Part shown: positions 1-7,072 of the stretch, one piece after another
Layout of the letters: each line of letters starts with the position of its first letter
Numbering within the stretch: the first letter of the stretch is position 1
NCBI GenBank assembly: GCA_049964655.1
Contig: JBMFXC010000093.1
Span: forward strand, 1-8,235
Length of the DNA stretch: 8,235 nt
Direction: 5' to 3'
Origin: JAJZJT01 sp049964655
GTDB lineage: Bacteria > Actinomycetota > Acidimicrobiia > Acidimicrobiales > RAAP-2
Notes under the pieces: generated by a model
Told to the model about the DNA's origin: nothing
The model's input: the letters and a program-made list of their open reading frames with translations, nothing else
The model's database searches: none
Program-made: the position numbers and the translations under genes

Positions 1-130
1 GCCTACGGCGGGCACATGGCCGTCGGCTGGCAGCCATGGGTGGGTGGCCGTCGGCTGGCAGCCATGGGTGGGTGGCCGTCGGCTGGCAGCCATGGCACGA
101 GCCGGCACCCGTCGACAGACGGTCCGAGCC
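1..130. repeat. 28-bp tandem repeat 3' of glpD
   Basis: Two complete identical 28-bp units (17-44 and 45-72) and a 23-bp partial third unit (73-95) lie head to tail, without spacers. Each unit contains the short inverted repeat GGCTGGCAGCC (25-35, 53-63, 81-91: 4-bp stem, 3-nt loop). The period is not a multiple of three and I see no credible protein in any frame, so this is probably non-coding. It lies just downstream of the glpD stop. A weak 5-bp hairpin (109-122) is closer to that stop, but no T-rich tract follows it, so I do not call a terminator. The copies are identical, which suggests recent slippage. Confidence 0.85.
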
Positions 131-1903
131 TCAGGGGAGCACGAGAAGAGTGGGCGTCGACGACACCAAGTCGCTTGCGGCGTCGTCGTCGGGCGCGGCC
201 GAGGCGGACGCCTCGAGCTCGCTCTGGCGTGCGTAGTCCTCGACCTCGGCCGCTCGCTCGGCGTCGCTCCACCCGAGGAGCGGAGCCATCAGGTCGGCCG
301 CTTCGTCAGCCGCCCCGAGGCCGCGGTTGACCGTCTCGATGGCGATCCGCGTCCGGCGGGCGAGGACGTCCTCGAGGTGACGCGCGTCCTCGTGCGTGAC
401 GGCGTAGACGACCTCGGCACGCAGGTACCCGGCGGCGCCGGCCAGCGGCACGCCGAGGGACGGGTCGCCCTCGACCAGGGCGAGCACCTCGTCCACCATG
501 CCCCCGTAGCGGTGGAGCAGGTGGTCGAGCCAGTCCTCGGAGAGCCCGTGCGCAGCGGCCAGCCTCGCCCGTTGGCGCCAGCGGACTTCGTACCCCTCGG
601 CCCCGACGAGGGGGAGTCGCTCGGTGTGCGAGGTGACCAAGTCGAGCGAGCCCTGCTCGACGGCCGCGTCGACAGCGTCCCGGGCGATGATCCGGTAGGT
701 CGTGTACTTGCCGCCGGACACCACGACCAGACCGGGGAACGGACGGCTCACCGAATGCTCGCGTGACAGCGTCGTCGTCTGCTCCTCACCGGAGCCCGCC
801 CGCAGACGCAACCGGTGGGCGCCGGCTTCCCCGGGGCCCCGAACAACGCCGGCCCCGGCGACCAGCGGCCGCAGCCCGGCGAACACCCCGGTCACGTCGT
901 CGCGGGTCAACGGTGACTCGAGCACGGCGTTCACGTGGTCGAGCAGGTAGTCGATGTCGGCGGCGGTCGCCTCCGGCCGGGCCTTGTCGTGGGTCCAGTC
1001 GGTGTCGGTGGTCCCGATGATCCAGTGGTCGCCCCAGGGCAGGACGAACAGCACGCTCTTCTCCGTCCGGACCACGATGGCGGACGTCGAGGCGATGCGG
1101 TCCTTCGGGACCACCAAATGGACCCCTTTGGACGGTCGGACCTTTACCGGGCGCTCGTGCCCGGCCAGCGTCTCGGTCTCCTCGGTCCACGCCCCGGTGG
1201 CGAGGATGGTCACCCGTGCCCGGACGTCCCGCTTCGCGCCCGTCTCGAGGTTGCAGACGGTGGCGCCGATGACCCGGTCGCCGTCGCGGTGGAACCCGAC
1301 CGCCTCTGCCCGGCTGACGGCCATCGCTCCCAGGCTGACTGCCGTCCGCGCGACCTCGAAGGCCAACCGGGCGTCGTCGACTTGTGCGTCGTAGTACTCG
1401 ATGGCCCCGACCATCGACTCCCGTCGCAACCCCGGTGCCTTGGCCAGAGCCTGCTGGCGGGTCAGGTGGCGGTGGCGGGGCACGCCTCGGGCCGAGCCGG
1501 TCGACCACCCGAGGGCGTCGTAGAGGGCGATCCCCGTGCCGACGTAGAACCGCTCCCAGACCCGGTGCTGGAGCGGGTAGAGGAAGGAGAGCTGGTGGAC
1601 CAGGTGCGGTGCCACGTGCTGGAGGAGCACCGCCCGCTCCTGCAGGGCCTGGTGCACGAGGGCGAAGTCCATCATCTGGAGGTACCGCAGCCCGCCGTGG
1701 ATCAGCTTCGAGGACCGGCTGGAGGTCCCCGCCGCCCAGTCCTGGGCCTCGACGACGCCGACGCGATAGCCACGGCTGACGGCGTCGAGCGCGGCGCCGG
1801 CACCGACGATGCCGCCGCCGACGACCAGGACGTCGAGCTCCTCCGAGGTCAGTCGGTCCCACGCGCTGGCGTGGTGCTCCGGGGAGAGGGCAACTGGCTG
1901 CAT
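131..1903 (-). CDS. glpD: Glycerol-3-phosphate dehydrogenase (FAD-dependent)
   Basis: This 590-residue protein is predicted to oxidise sn-glycerol 3-phosphate to dihydroxyacetone phosphate using FAD, passing electrons to the membrane quinone pool. It is a peripheral membrane enzyme of glycerol and phospholipid-glycerol catabolism. The N-terminal Rossmann dinucleotide-binding motif GGGIVGAG is at residues 29-36. It is followed by the family-typical stretch TSSRSSKLIHGGLRYL (about 60-75), the substrate/FAD region around RPSKGVHLVVP (256-266), IIGTTDTDW (295-303) and SGGKYTTYR (396-404). The C-terminal GlpD helical domain covers about 435-560, followed by an Ala/Asp/Ser-rich tail. The length matches full-length actinobacterial GlpD. 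The ATG is preceded by a good GGGGAA Shine-Dalgarno sequence. The gene stands 133 bp downstream of the membrane hydrolase gene in the same direction. No glpF or glpK is in view. No frame damage is seen. Confidence 0.97.
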   Translation of the reverse strand: MQPVALSPEHHASAWDRLTSEELDVLVVGGGIVGAGAALDAVSRGYRVGVVEAQDWAAGTSSRSSKLIHGGLRYLQMMDFALVHQALQERAVLLQHVAPHLVHQLSFLYPLQHRVWERFYVGTGIALYDALGWSTGSARGVPRHRHLTRQQALAKAPGLRRESMVGAIEYYDAQVDDARLAFEVARTAVSLGAMAVSRAEAVGFHRDGDRVIGATVCNLETGAKRDVRARVTILATGAWTEETETLAGHERPVKVRPSKGVHLVVPKDRIASTSAIVVRTEKSVLFVLPWGDHWIIGTTDTDWTHDKARPEATAADIDYLLDHVNAVLESPLTRDDVTGVFAGLRPLVAGAGVVRGPGEAGAHRLRLRAGSGEEQTTTLSREHSVSRPFPGLVVVSGGKYTTYRIIARDAVDAAVEQGSLDLVTSHTERLPLVGAEGYEVRWRQRARLAAAHGLSEDWLDHLLHRYGGMVDEVLALVEGDPSLGVPLAGAAGYLRAEVVYAVTHEDARHLEDVLARRTRIAIETVNRGLGAADEAADLMAPLLGWSDAERAAEVEDYARQSELEASASAAPDDDAASDLVSSTPTLLVLP

Positions 1904-2036
1904 CAGCGCTTCCCCGCACGGGGGCGAACGGCCGACACCGGGGTGAGGAGCCGCCTCGACGGCACCGGGCAGCAGCAGGACGCCGGTCGGGCTACCGCAC
2001 GAGAAGCCCGCAGGAGACGGGACCCGTCATCGAAGG
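1904..2036. other. Intergenic region, membrane hydrolase to glpD
   Basis: This is a 133-bp spacer between two same-strand genes. It holds the glpD ribosome binding site at its low-coordinate end. A 5-bp stem with a 3-nt loop (2016-2028) lies just after the upstream gene's stop and could be a weak terminator, but no T-tract follows it. I cannot recognise a convincing -35/-10 pair. Whether glpD has its own promoter or is read through from the upstream gene cannot be decided from sequence alone. Confidence 0.5.
1911..1916 (-). promoter_or_regulatory. Ribosome binding site of glpD
   Basis: Read on the minus strand, a G-rich GGGGAA-type Shine-Dalgarno sequence ends 7 nt before the ATG at 1903. 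This supports that ATG as the glpD start. Confidence 0.7.
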
Positions 2037-3841
2037 TCACCACGGGATGCCCTGCGTGGCCGTGCTGGCCACCATGATCGCCGGGATCAACAAGGTCAGG
2101 ACCACCACGCCGGTGGCGATCCGTCCTGTCTTCCAGAAGAAGTAGCTGGCCACCGTGCCGATGATAATGAACACCGGCAGGAACTGGTCACCGACGATGG
2201 TCAACAGCGGCTGACTGGAGGTGAGTAGCTGTCCGGTGGCGAAGAGGACCCCGTACTCGAGCCCGAGGAAGCCGACATAGCCGACCACCAACAGCGCCGT
2301 CACGGCCAGCATGAAGGTCCCGAGCGTCTTCATCCGGGGACGAAGCTGCCCGAACACGACGATCGACAGGACGACGAAGTACAAGAGGAACGGCCACAGG
2401 TAGTCGAGGGCGATCTGCATGTGGACGAAGTCGAGCGGCTTGATGTTGAACACGAAGAAGCGGACGTCCGAGCTCCAGGCCCAGTCGAAGAAGTAGACGG
2501 CGATGTAGGTCACCACCACCACCGTCGCCCCGAGCACGGCGGAGCGCCACAGCAGGCGCCGGTCGACGGTTCCGTCGGGCTCGGTGACACCGTAGGTGTG
2601 CAGGGTGCCGCGCCGGTCCTTTCTGGTCGTGAAGTGCCACAGGAGGAAGAGCAGCGTGGCGATGATCGCTCCGCCCACCGCCCATGCCGCGATACCGGTG
2701 GTGATGGTCTGAGGAAGGTACGGGCCGGCCGGGAAGGTCTTCGACCCCCACTCCTGCAACCAGTAGAAGGTCACCGGGCCGAGGGCGACGAGCACGGCCG
2801 CCCCCACCCACCAGAGGGGTCCACGCATCGACCGGTTCTCCGGTCGGTCGCGGACGACGGCTCCGAAGTAGGACGTCTTGAGGAGCTGCCCGGCGACACC
2901 GAAGAGGAACACCCCCACCCCGATCAGGCCGATCAGGGTCCCGATCTCGTCCCAGTACCAGATCTGGTGACCGGGAGGCATCGACGAGACGCCGACCAGG
3001 GTCAGCTGCATCCAATGCACGGCGTCGGCCACGGCGCTCGGGTCGATGGTGAGCCCCGGGTGGTCGGTGCCGTGGATGAGCAGTTCACGACCGGTCCCCG
3101 CCGCGATCGAGCCGTACACCTTGCCCTGCACGATGGGCTGCGAGGTGCCGAAGAAGGTCTGCATCCGGGCAGAGTGGGGAAAGTCGCTGCCCTGGGGAAC
3201 AGCCCACATCAACTGGGAGAACTCCGAGTACTGGGCTTCGTCGACCAGCACGTTGCGGGGGAAGGTCGGGGTGCCGGGAATCGGCTCCACGCCGGGCGTG
3301 CTCACCGACGAGCTGACCAAGACGATCGAGCGGTAGGCCTTCGGCTGGGTGTACGCGGCCAGCACCGACGCCCAACCGCCCATGGAGTGGCCGATCAGGC
3401 CGACGTCGCCGTGACGCACGAACGGCAGGGTGTTGATGAAGGCCAGCGCCGCCGGGCCGCCGAACTCGTCGGCGAACGACGGCGGCTGGGACGAGCCCTG
3501 TCCGGTCTGGTTGGCATCGAGCACCACACATCCTCGGCGGGCCATCTCGATGGAGAAGCCGTCCATGGTGTCGACCGAGTTGATGTACCCCTCGATGGTC
3601 ACCACCCCGCAGGCAGGCGTCTTGGCCGTCGCCGTGGAGGGGATGTAGAGCAGGCCGGTCTCGACCAGGCCCGACTGGGTGAGGAAGCGCACGTGCTCGA
3701 CGCGGATGTTCCCCCCCGCCGTCTGGGCGGTGTTGGCCACCAGCCCCCCGACCAGGGTGAGGACGACACCCAGCAACAGGACCAGACGCGATCCGGTCAG
3801 CGAGAGCTTGGACCAGATCGATGCCTTCGGGGCACGATGCC
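2037..3841 (-). CDS. Membrane-bound alpha/beta-hydrolase, 5' end lost in gap
   Basis: About 600 codons are visible; the first codons are hidden by the N gap (numbering here starts at the first readable residue). Residues 17-34 form one hydrophobic helix, probably a signal anchor. An alpha/beta-hydrolase domain follows (about 45-285), with strand VVTIEGY (79-85), VVLDANQTGQGSS (105-117) and the nucleophile elbow GHSMGG with Ser152. LLIHGTDH (253-260) is the usual place for the acid Asp (D259). The catalytic His is not certain (H260 or H275). From about 298 to the end there are roughly eight hydrophobic helices, at about 298-320, 341-361, 381-402, 430-452, 473-496, 505-530, 551-571 and 574-592. 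The hydrolase domain is predicted to lie outside the membrane. The substrate is unknown; esterase, lipase or acyl-transfer roles are all possible. I recognise no named gene. It is complete at the 3' end and ends in TGA. Confidence 0.88.
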
Positions 3842-3941
3842 NNNNNNNNNNNNNNNNNNNNNNNNNNNNNNNNNNNNNNNNNNNNNNNNNNNNNNNNNNN
3901 NNNNNNNNNNNNNNNNNNNNNNNNNNNNNNNNNNNNNNNNN
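3842..3941. other. Assembly gap of 100 N
   Basis: Exactly 100 undetermined bases. A round 100 is the usual placeholder for a scaffold gap of unknown length, so the true distance and reading frame across it are not known. It hides the start of the membrane hydrolase gene. Confidence 0.98.
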
Positions 3942-3950
3942 TTTCCTCTC
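3942..3950 (-). promoter_or_regulatory. Possible ribosome binding site at gap edge
   Basis: On the minus strand, the last readable bases before the gap are GAGAGGAAA, a good Shine-Dalgarno candidate. A start codon a few bases inside the gap would suit the membrane hydrolase, whose readable part begins just before its first hydrophobic helix. This is inference, because the gap length is unknown. Confidence 0.4.
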
Positions 3951-4051
3951 GGCACCACCGGTCCATGCTGCGCCGTCGGGTCGGTGCGATTGCACGAACG
4001 CCCGGCTGCGCCCGTCGAGCGCACGTCGCCACCACGTTCGGCCTCGGACAC

Positions 4052-4068
4052 GGCTGCAGCATGCAGCC
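4052..4068 (+). terminator. Hairpin followed by T4 (plus strand), weak terminator candidate
   Basis: A perfect 7-bp stem, GGCTGCA / TGCAGCC with loop GCA, is followed on the plus strand by ATTTTC. This looks like a short intrinsic terminator for transcription from the left, although no plus-strand gene is seen there. On the minus strand it lies upstream of the hydrolase and could instead be an operator or leader hairpin. Confidence 0.3.
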
Positions 4069-4186
4069 ATTTTCACCGCGTTCCCGACCACCAACTAGAG
4101 CCGGAAGTCCTTCGGTCAGGGAGGTACCACCGTCCGTCCCGTCATGGAGACTCACCGTACCGAGATGTGCCGACCGTCGACCGGCC

Positions 4187-5944
4187 TCAGGTGTCTACAG
4201 GGTCGTCCGCTCTCCGACGATCGGCCTGTCCCGACGTCGTTGTCCGGAGTGGCGGCTTCGGCGTTCCCGACGTCGTCACCGGAGATGACGGATCGAGGGT
4301 GCCGGAACGGGACGTTCGATCGAACCGGCGCGTCGCGGGTTGGTCCCCTCCGGGCTCCTTGTCTTCGGCACCGCTCGCTCCGTTCCCGCCGTCACCGGCT
4401 GCGCCGTCTTCGGCACCGCTCGCTCCGACCCCGGCGGCACTGGCTGCGGGCACGTCGTCGGGCGTCCCGTCACCATCCCGGCGGGCCTCGCGGCGGGCCT
4501 CGCGGCGGGCCCTCCGACGGCGCAGGGCGACAACCACCGCCACCAGCGCGGCCAGCACCACCACGGCCCCGACGACCACCAGGCCCCACGGGAACGACGT
4601 GACGGTCGCGGCAAACGACACTCGCTGCCCGTCGACGCCCACGCTGCCCCGCAACGAAAGGGTGCCCACGGTCATGGCGGCGACGGTCACGGGCACCTCG
4701 TAGGTCGCTCTCCCTCCGGGGGGCAACGTGGCAAGGGTGCGAGCCACGAGCAGCCGCGACGCTCCCGTTTCGCTGGCCACCCGAAGACGCAACGACATCG
4801 GTCCGGTCGCCAAGCCACCCTGGTTGGCCAGGACCAACACCAGCCGCCGTGTCGAGGACGCGCCGAAGGCGGACGTCCAGCTCACCGGGCCCCCCACGGT
4901 GGCGCGTTCGACAACGACGTCGGCGAACAGCGGTCCTTCCGGTGCAGCTCCACTGACTGGCGCCCCGAGCAGAGAGAGGGACGCCAGAACGGGACTGCGC
5001 CCCGGTGCCAGCGCCTCGAGGTCGCAGGGGCATGGCACTGGTGGCACCCGCAACGTCACCCGTGCGGCCAGCTCCCCGTGGGCCGTCGCCGACGTCCTTG
5101 TCGGGTGGGCGGCACAGTCACCGGCCCCGCCGAGACCGAGATCGCCGCAGACCACCAACTGGATGGCCTTCCCCGGAGGAAACCCGCTGCCGAGCACCCC
5201 CACCGTCGCACCGACTGGCGCCGCGCTCGGCAGGACGGCGATGGTCGGGCCCTGGCCGACCGCCGGTGGCGACGACGGGGCCGGCGGGGCTCCTCCGCCG
5301 GGTCCCACGAGGTCGACAGCGAACCGTTCGAGGTAGTCGACGTCCTTTCCTTGAGCAAGCACCACGCACGGACAGGGCGTCGGCGGCACCACGACGGGGA
5401 AGGTCGCCTCAAGGGAGCCATCCGGGCCGGGTGCCACGGTGACCGCGTCGGCGTTGGCGCAGTCGAGGCTGCCGTCGTCGGCGAGCGCTCCGCACAGGAC
5501 CGCCTGCACCGCGCTCCTCTGCGGCCAGCCGGTGCCCACCAGCGTGCCTGTCTGGCCGACCACCAGGGTCGTCGACCCGAGCCGCAGCGTCTCGGCGGGT
5601 CCTGAGGAGGTGCTCGCCCAGGCGGGGACCGGGGCGACGGCGCCCACCACGGCAAGCAGGCCGGCAAGCAGGCTGGCGATCACGACGACACGAACAACGG
5701 CGCCAAGGTTGGCGGCGACCGGGGCACGGGTGTGCGCGGTGGTCAAGGGAAGCGAGGCGTTCTGGGTGCCGACCAAAGGCACCGGGGCTGTGCCGGTGTC
5801 CGGGGCTGTGCCGGTGTCCGGGGCTGTGCCGGTGTCCGGGGCAGGTCTCCTGCGAGGCGCAGGGTTCCCGCGGCGCGCCGTCGCACCGCCGGCAGCGGTG
5901 GGATGTGCTGGCGACGAAGGACGGGCGCGGGGCACGCCAGGCAC
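4187..5944 (-). CDS. Membrane-anchored protein with two tandem neocarzinostatin-like domains
   Basis: The protein has 585 residues from the GTG at 5944. Order: a Pro/Ala/Arg-rich N-terminus with three PDTGTA repeats (35-52); a signal-peptide-like hydrophobic segment (about 80-110, possible cleavage after AWA at 110); a first beta domain (about 115-213) and a second (about 231-325). Both beta domains follow the neocarzinostatin/macromomycin fold pattern (V-G-x-T-G...G-x-G-[WF]-P). They have parallel cysteines: C151, C162, C191, C193 and C266, C277, C305, C307, the last pair in each being a CPC motif. A third Ig-like domain (about 345-448) leads to PWG, one transmembrane helix (453-473) and a basic then Gly/Ala/Asp-rich tail (474-585), presumably cytoplasmic. 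Free neocarzinostatin proteins carry enediyne chromophores; no chromophore genes are in view, so a structural or binding role at the cell surface is likelier. The start directly abuts the upstream stop (TGA then GTG) and has no clear Shine-Dalgarno sequence, suggesting translational coupling; the true start may be further in. Confidence 0.85.
   Translation of the reverse strand: MPGVPRARPSSPAHPTAAGGATARRGNPAPRRRPAPDTGTAPDTGTAPDTGTAPVPLVGTQNASLPLTTAHTRAPVAANLGAVVRVVVIASLLAGLLAVVGAVAPVPAWASTSSGPAETLRLGSTTLVVGQTGTLVGTGWPQRSAVQAVLCGALADDGSLDCANADAVTVAPGPDGSLEATFPVVVPPTPCPCVVLAQGKDVDYLERFAVDLVGPGGGAPPAPSSPPAVGQGPTIAVLPSAAPVGATVGVLGSGFPPGKAIQLVVCGDLGLGGAGDCAAHPTRTSATAHGELAARVTLRVPPVPCPCDLEALAPGRSPVLASLSLLGAPVSGAAPEGPLFADVVVERATVGGPVSWTSAFGASSTRRLVLVLANQGGLATGPMSLRLRVASETGASRLLVARTLATLPPGGRATYEVPVTVAAMTVGTLSLRGSVGVDGQRVSFAATVTSFPWGLVVVGAVVVLAALVAVVVALRRRRARREARREARRDGDGTPDDVPAASAAGVGASGAEDGAAGDGGNGASGAEDKEPGGDQPATRRFDRTSRSGTLDPSSPVTTSGTPKPPLRTTTSGQADRRRADDPVDT
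4361..4427. repeat. 22-bp direct repeat inside the tail-coding region
   Basis: Identical 22-bp copies lie at 4361-4382 and 4406-4427, exactly 45 bp apart (15 codons, in frame). They encode the GASGAED segments of the cytoplasmic tail of the neocarzinostatin-like protein. The in-frame period suggests an internal duplication. Confidence 0.85.
4481..4516. repeat. 12-bp tandem repeat coding RREA units
   Basis: Two identical 12-bp units (4481-4492, 4493-4504) and a diverged third (4505-4516) encode the RREARREARR stretch just after the membrane helix. These are stop-transfer charges expanded by in-frame duplication. Confidence 0.75.
5784..5842. repeat. 18-bp tandem repeat coding PDTGTA x3
   Basis: Three identical 18-bp units (5784-5801, 5802-5819, 5820-5837) are followed by the first bases of a fourth. 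On the minus strand they encode three PDTGTA hexapeptides upstream of the signal-peptide-like segment. The copies are identical and in frame, which suggests recent slippage and a likely variable copy number. Confidence 0.9.
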
Positions 5945-7018
5945 TCAGGTGTTCGACGTGCTCGATGCGGGCTCGCGGGGAGTGGTCTCCGGCTCGTCAG
6001 CCTTGTCGGGCCCGGCCTGGTGACGTCGTCGCCGCCGCCAGACGACGAGACCGGCGATCACGAGCACCACGATGCCGACGATGCCCCAGGGCACGACGAC
6101 GGCCGATCCGCTTCCGGCGGCGACGGCTCCCGGAGCGGTCACTCGCACGTGTGCTCCGAGGCTCCCGAAGGGGACCACGCTCCCGAAGGGGACCGTGATC
6201 GTCACCTGGTTCGCCGGCAGGATCTGGAGCAGCTTCTTCGTGAGCGGCTTCGGCCCGCCGCCGAGGAGCGGGGACAACGACACGGTGGCGGTCGGTGCGA
6301 GGGGCACGTTGCCGGTGTTGGCGATGGTGTAGCGGACCTTGGCCTTCGTGCCACCGCCGAACTGCGTCCCGGCTGAGGTCTGGGTCAGCACCGACACGCC
6401 GGTGATGGTGAGCGACGGGTGGAGCGGACCGATGATGCGGGCGTAGACGCGAGTTCCGACGGCCTGTACCACGTTGAAGTGGATGGCGCCGGCCTTCGTG
6501 ATCGTCCCGGTGGTCTGCTCGGCCACGATCCCCCCGACGTGGAAGCCGGGGGTTGCGTCCGCTGGGGGGTTGATCGTGAAGGGAACGAGCGCCTCGCTCC
6601 TCCCCGGAACGGTCACCTGCGAGACCGACAGGTGGACCCAGCTCCCGACCCCGTGCTGGGGAGCAGTGGGCGGGTTGAGGGCGAACGCCCCGCCCGCGGC
6701 ATTGAAGGCATCGGCGGCATAGAGCTTGAAGGTGATGGGCGACGTCGTCTGGTTCACGATCGTCACCGAGTCCGGGTAGTTGGACCCGGGCGCCATGAGC
6801 GGCTGGAAGTAGGGCCGGGGCTGCTGGCCGGCCGCCGTGGTGGGAAAGACGCTCCAGCTCCCGTTCGAGGCGGCTCCGGCGAGCCCTGGCAGGGAGACCA
6901 GTGCGGCAACGGCGGCGGCGACCACGAGAACAAGACGAGCGAGCACGTAGGCGGCCGGTCGCCTTCGCGGCAGGCTCCGCGCCGGTCGGACTCCGTTCCT
7001 CGGCTGGTCTGCACGCAC
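5945..7018 (-). CDS. WxL-interacting-protein-like (DUF916) membrane-anchored surface protein
   Basis: In Firmicutes, WxLIP/DUF916 proteins are membrane-anchored partners of WxL-domain wall proteins. Counting from the GTG at 7018 (357 residues): an Arg-rich n-region and hydrophobic signal peptide, cleaved near the AGA/AS junction at about 49; an N-terminal DUF916-like beta-sandwich (about 53-167) with PYFQPLMAPGSNYPDSVTIVN and later ADATPGFHVGGIVAE; a second Ig-like domain (about 192-295) with RYTIANTGNVPL; then PWG, one transmembrane helix (306-327) and an RRRRR stop-transfer with a polar tail. The protein is therefore exported and faces outward. Start choice: GTG at 7027 and ATG at 7024 are in frame, but the GAAAGG at 7027-7032 sits 8 nt before GTG 7018 and only 2 nt before the ATG, so 7018 is preferred. 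The next gene starts immediately after its stop. The 228-bp gap upstream separates it from the WxL-like gene. The DUF916 assignment is from recall of family features, not from a search. Confidence 0.88.
   Translation of the reverse strand: MRADQPRNGVRPARSLPRRRPAAYVLARLVLVVAAAVAALVSLPGLAGAASNGSWSVFPTTAAGQQPRPYFQPLMAPGSNYPDSVTIVNQTTSPITFKLYAADAFNAAGGAFALNPPTAPQHGVGSWVHLSVSQVTVPGRSEALVPFTINPPADATPGFHVGGIVAEQTTGTITKAGAIHFNVVQAVGTRVYARIIGPLHPSLTITGVSVLTQTSAGTQFGGGTKAKVRYTIANTGNVPLAPTATVSLSPLLGGGPKPLTKKLLQILPANQVTITVPFGSVVPFGSLGAHVRVTAPGAVAAGSGSAVVVPWGIVGIVVLVIAGLVVWRRRRRHQAGPDKADEPETTPREPASSTSNT
6161..6196. repeat. 18-bp tandem duplication coding VPFGS(V/L)
   Basis: A 16-bp identical core occurs at 6161-6176 and 6179-6194, giving an 18-bp period. 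On the minus strand it encodes VPFGSV-VPFGSL in the second Ig-like domain of the DUF916-like protein. It adds one hexapeptide within a predicted strand/turn region. Confidence 0.8.
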
Positions 7019-7026
7019 CGCCATCA

Positions 7027-7032
7027 CCTTTC
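7027..7032 (-). promoter_or_regulatory. Ribosome binding site deciding the DUF916-like start
   Basis: The minus strand reads GAAAGG here. Its distance is 8 nt to GTG 7018, 2 nt to ATG 7024, and it overlaps GTG 7027. The spacing favours 7018. Confidence 0.5.
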
Positions 7033-7072
7033 ACGACGGGGCGACGTCCTTGCCGCCCCGGAGGTCACCTGT

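Larger units (their letters stand above)
3942..4186. other. Non-coding region upstream of membrane hydrolase
   Basis: This 245-bp stretch runs from the gap to the stop of the neocarzinostatin-like gene. The only minus-strand frame that could extend the hydrolase upstream across it (from 4094) gives a Cys/Trp/Arg-rich peptide unlike any domain, and its continuity across the N gap is artificial, so I do not accept it as coding. It contains a perfect 7-bp inverted repeat (4052-4068) and the ribosome-binding-like sequence at the gap edge. It may carry the promoter of the hydrolase gene, but I see no clear -35/-10 boxes. Confidence 0.5.

Noticed and set aside
17..95. CRISPR array
   Set aside because: The 28-bp unit length is CRISPR-like, but units are directly adjacent with no spacers.
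44..766. Plus-strand open frame of 240 codons over the glpD 3' end
   Set aside because: It is antisense to the clearly recognised glpD, rich in Arg/Gly/Val without domain features, as expected for shadow frames in GC-rich DNA.
935..2077. Plus-strand open frame of 380 codons
   Set aside because: It lies antisense to glpD, whose motifs are unmistakable; its own product shows no recognisable domain.
3942..4094. Minus-strand extension of the hydrolase upstream of the gap
   Set aside because: Frame continuity depends on the arbitrary 100-N length, and the peptide (Cys/Trp/Arg-rich) does not resemble an export signal or domain.
2421..4703. Long plus-strand open frame (760 codons) across the N gap
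   Set aside because: It runs through the placeholder N, is antisense to the hydrolase and has low-complexity Arg/His/Gly-rich composition.
4340..5605. Plus-strand open frame of 421 codons
   Set aside because: It is antisense to the neocarzinostatin-like gene, which has signal, domain repeats and anchor; the antisense product is His/Arg/Gly-rich without structure.
4187..5944. Enediyne antitumour apoprotein gene
   Set aside because: The fold resembles neocarzinostatin, but the protein is membrane-anchored with two domains and no enediyne biosynthesis genes are in the window.
5997..7034. Alternative minus-strand frame of 345 codons overlapping the DUF916-like gene
   Set aside because: Its composition is Arg-rich and without hydrophobic signal or domains; the overlapping frame has a full signal peptide, beta domains and anchor.
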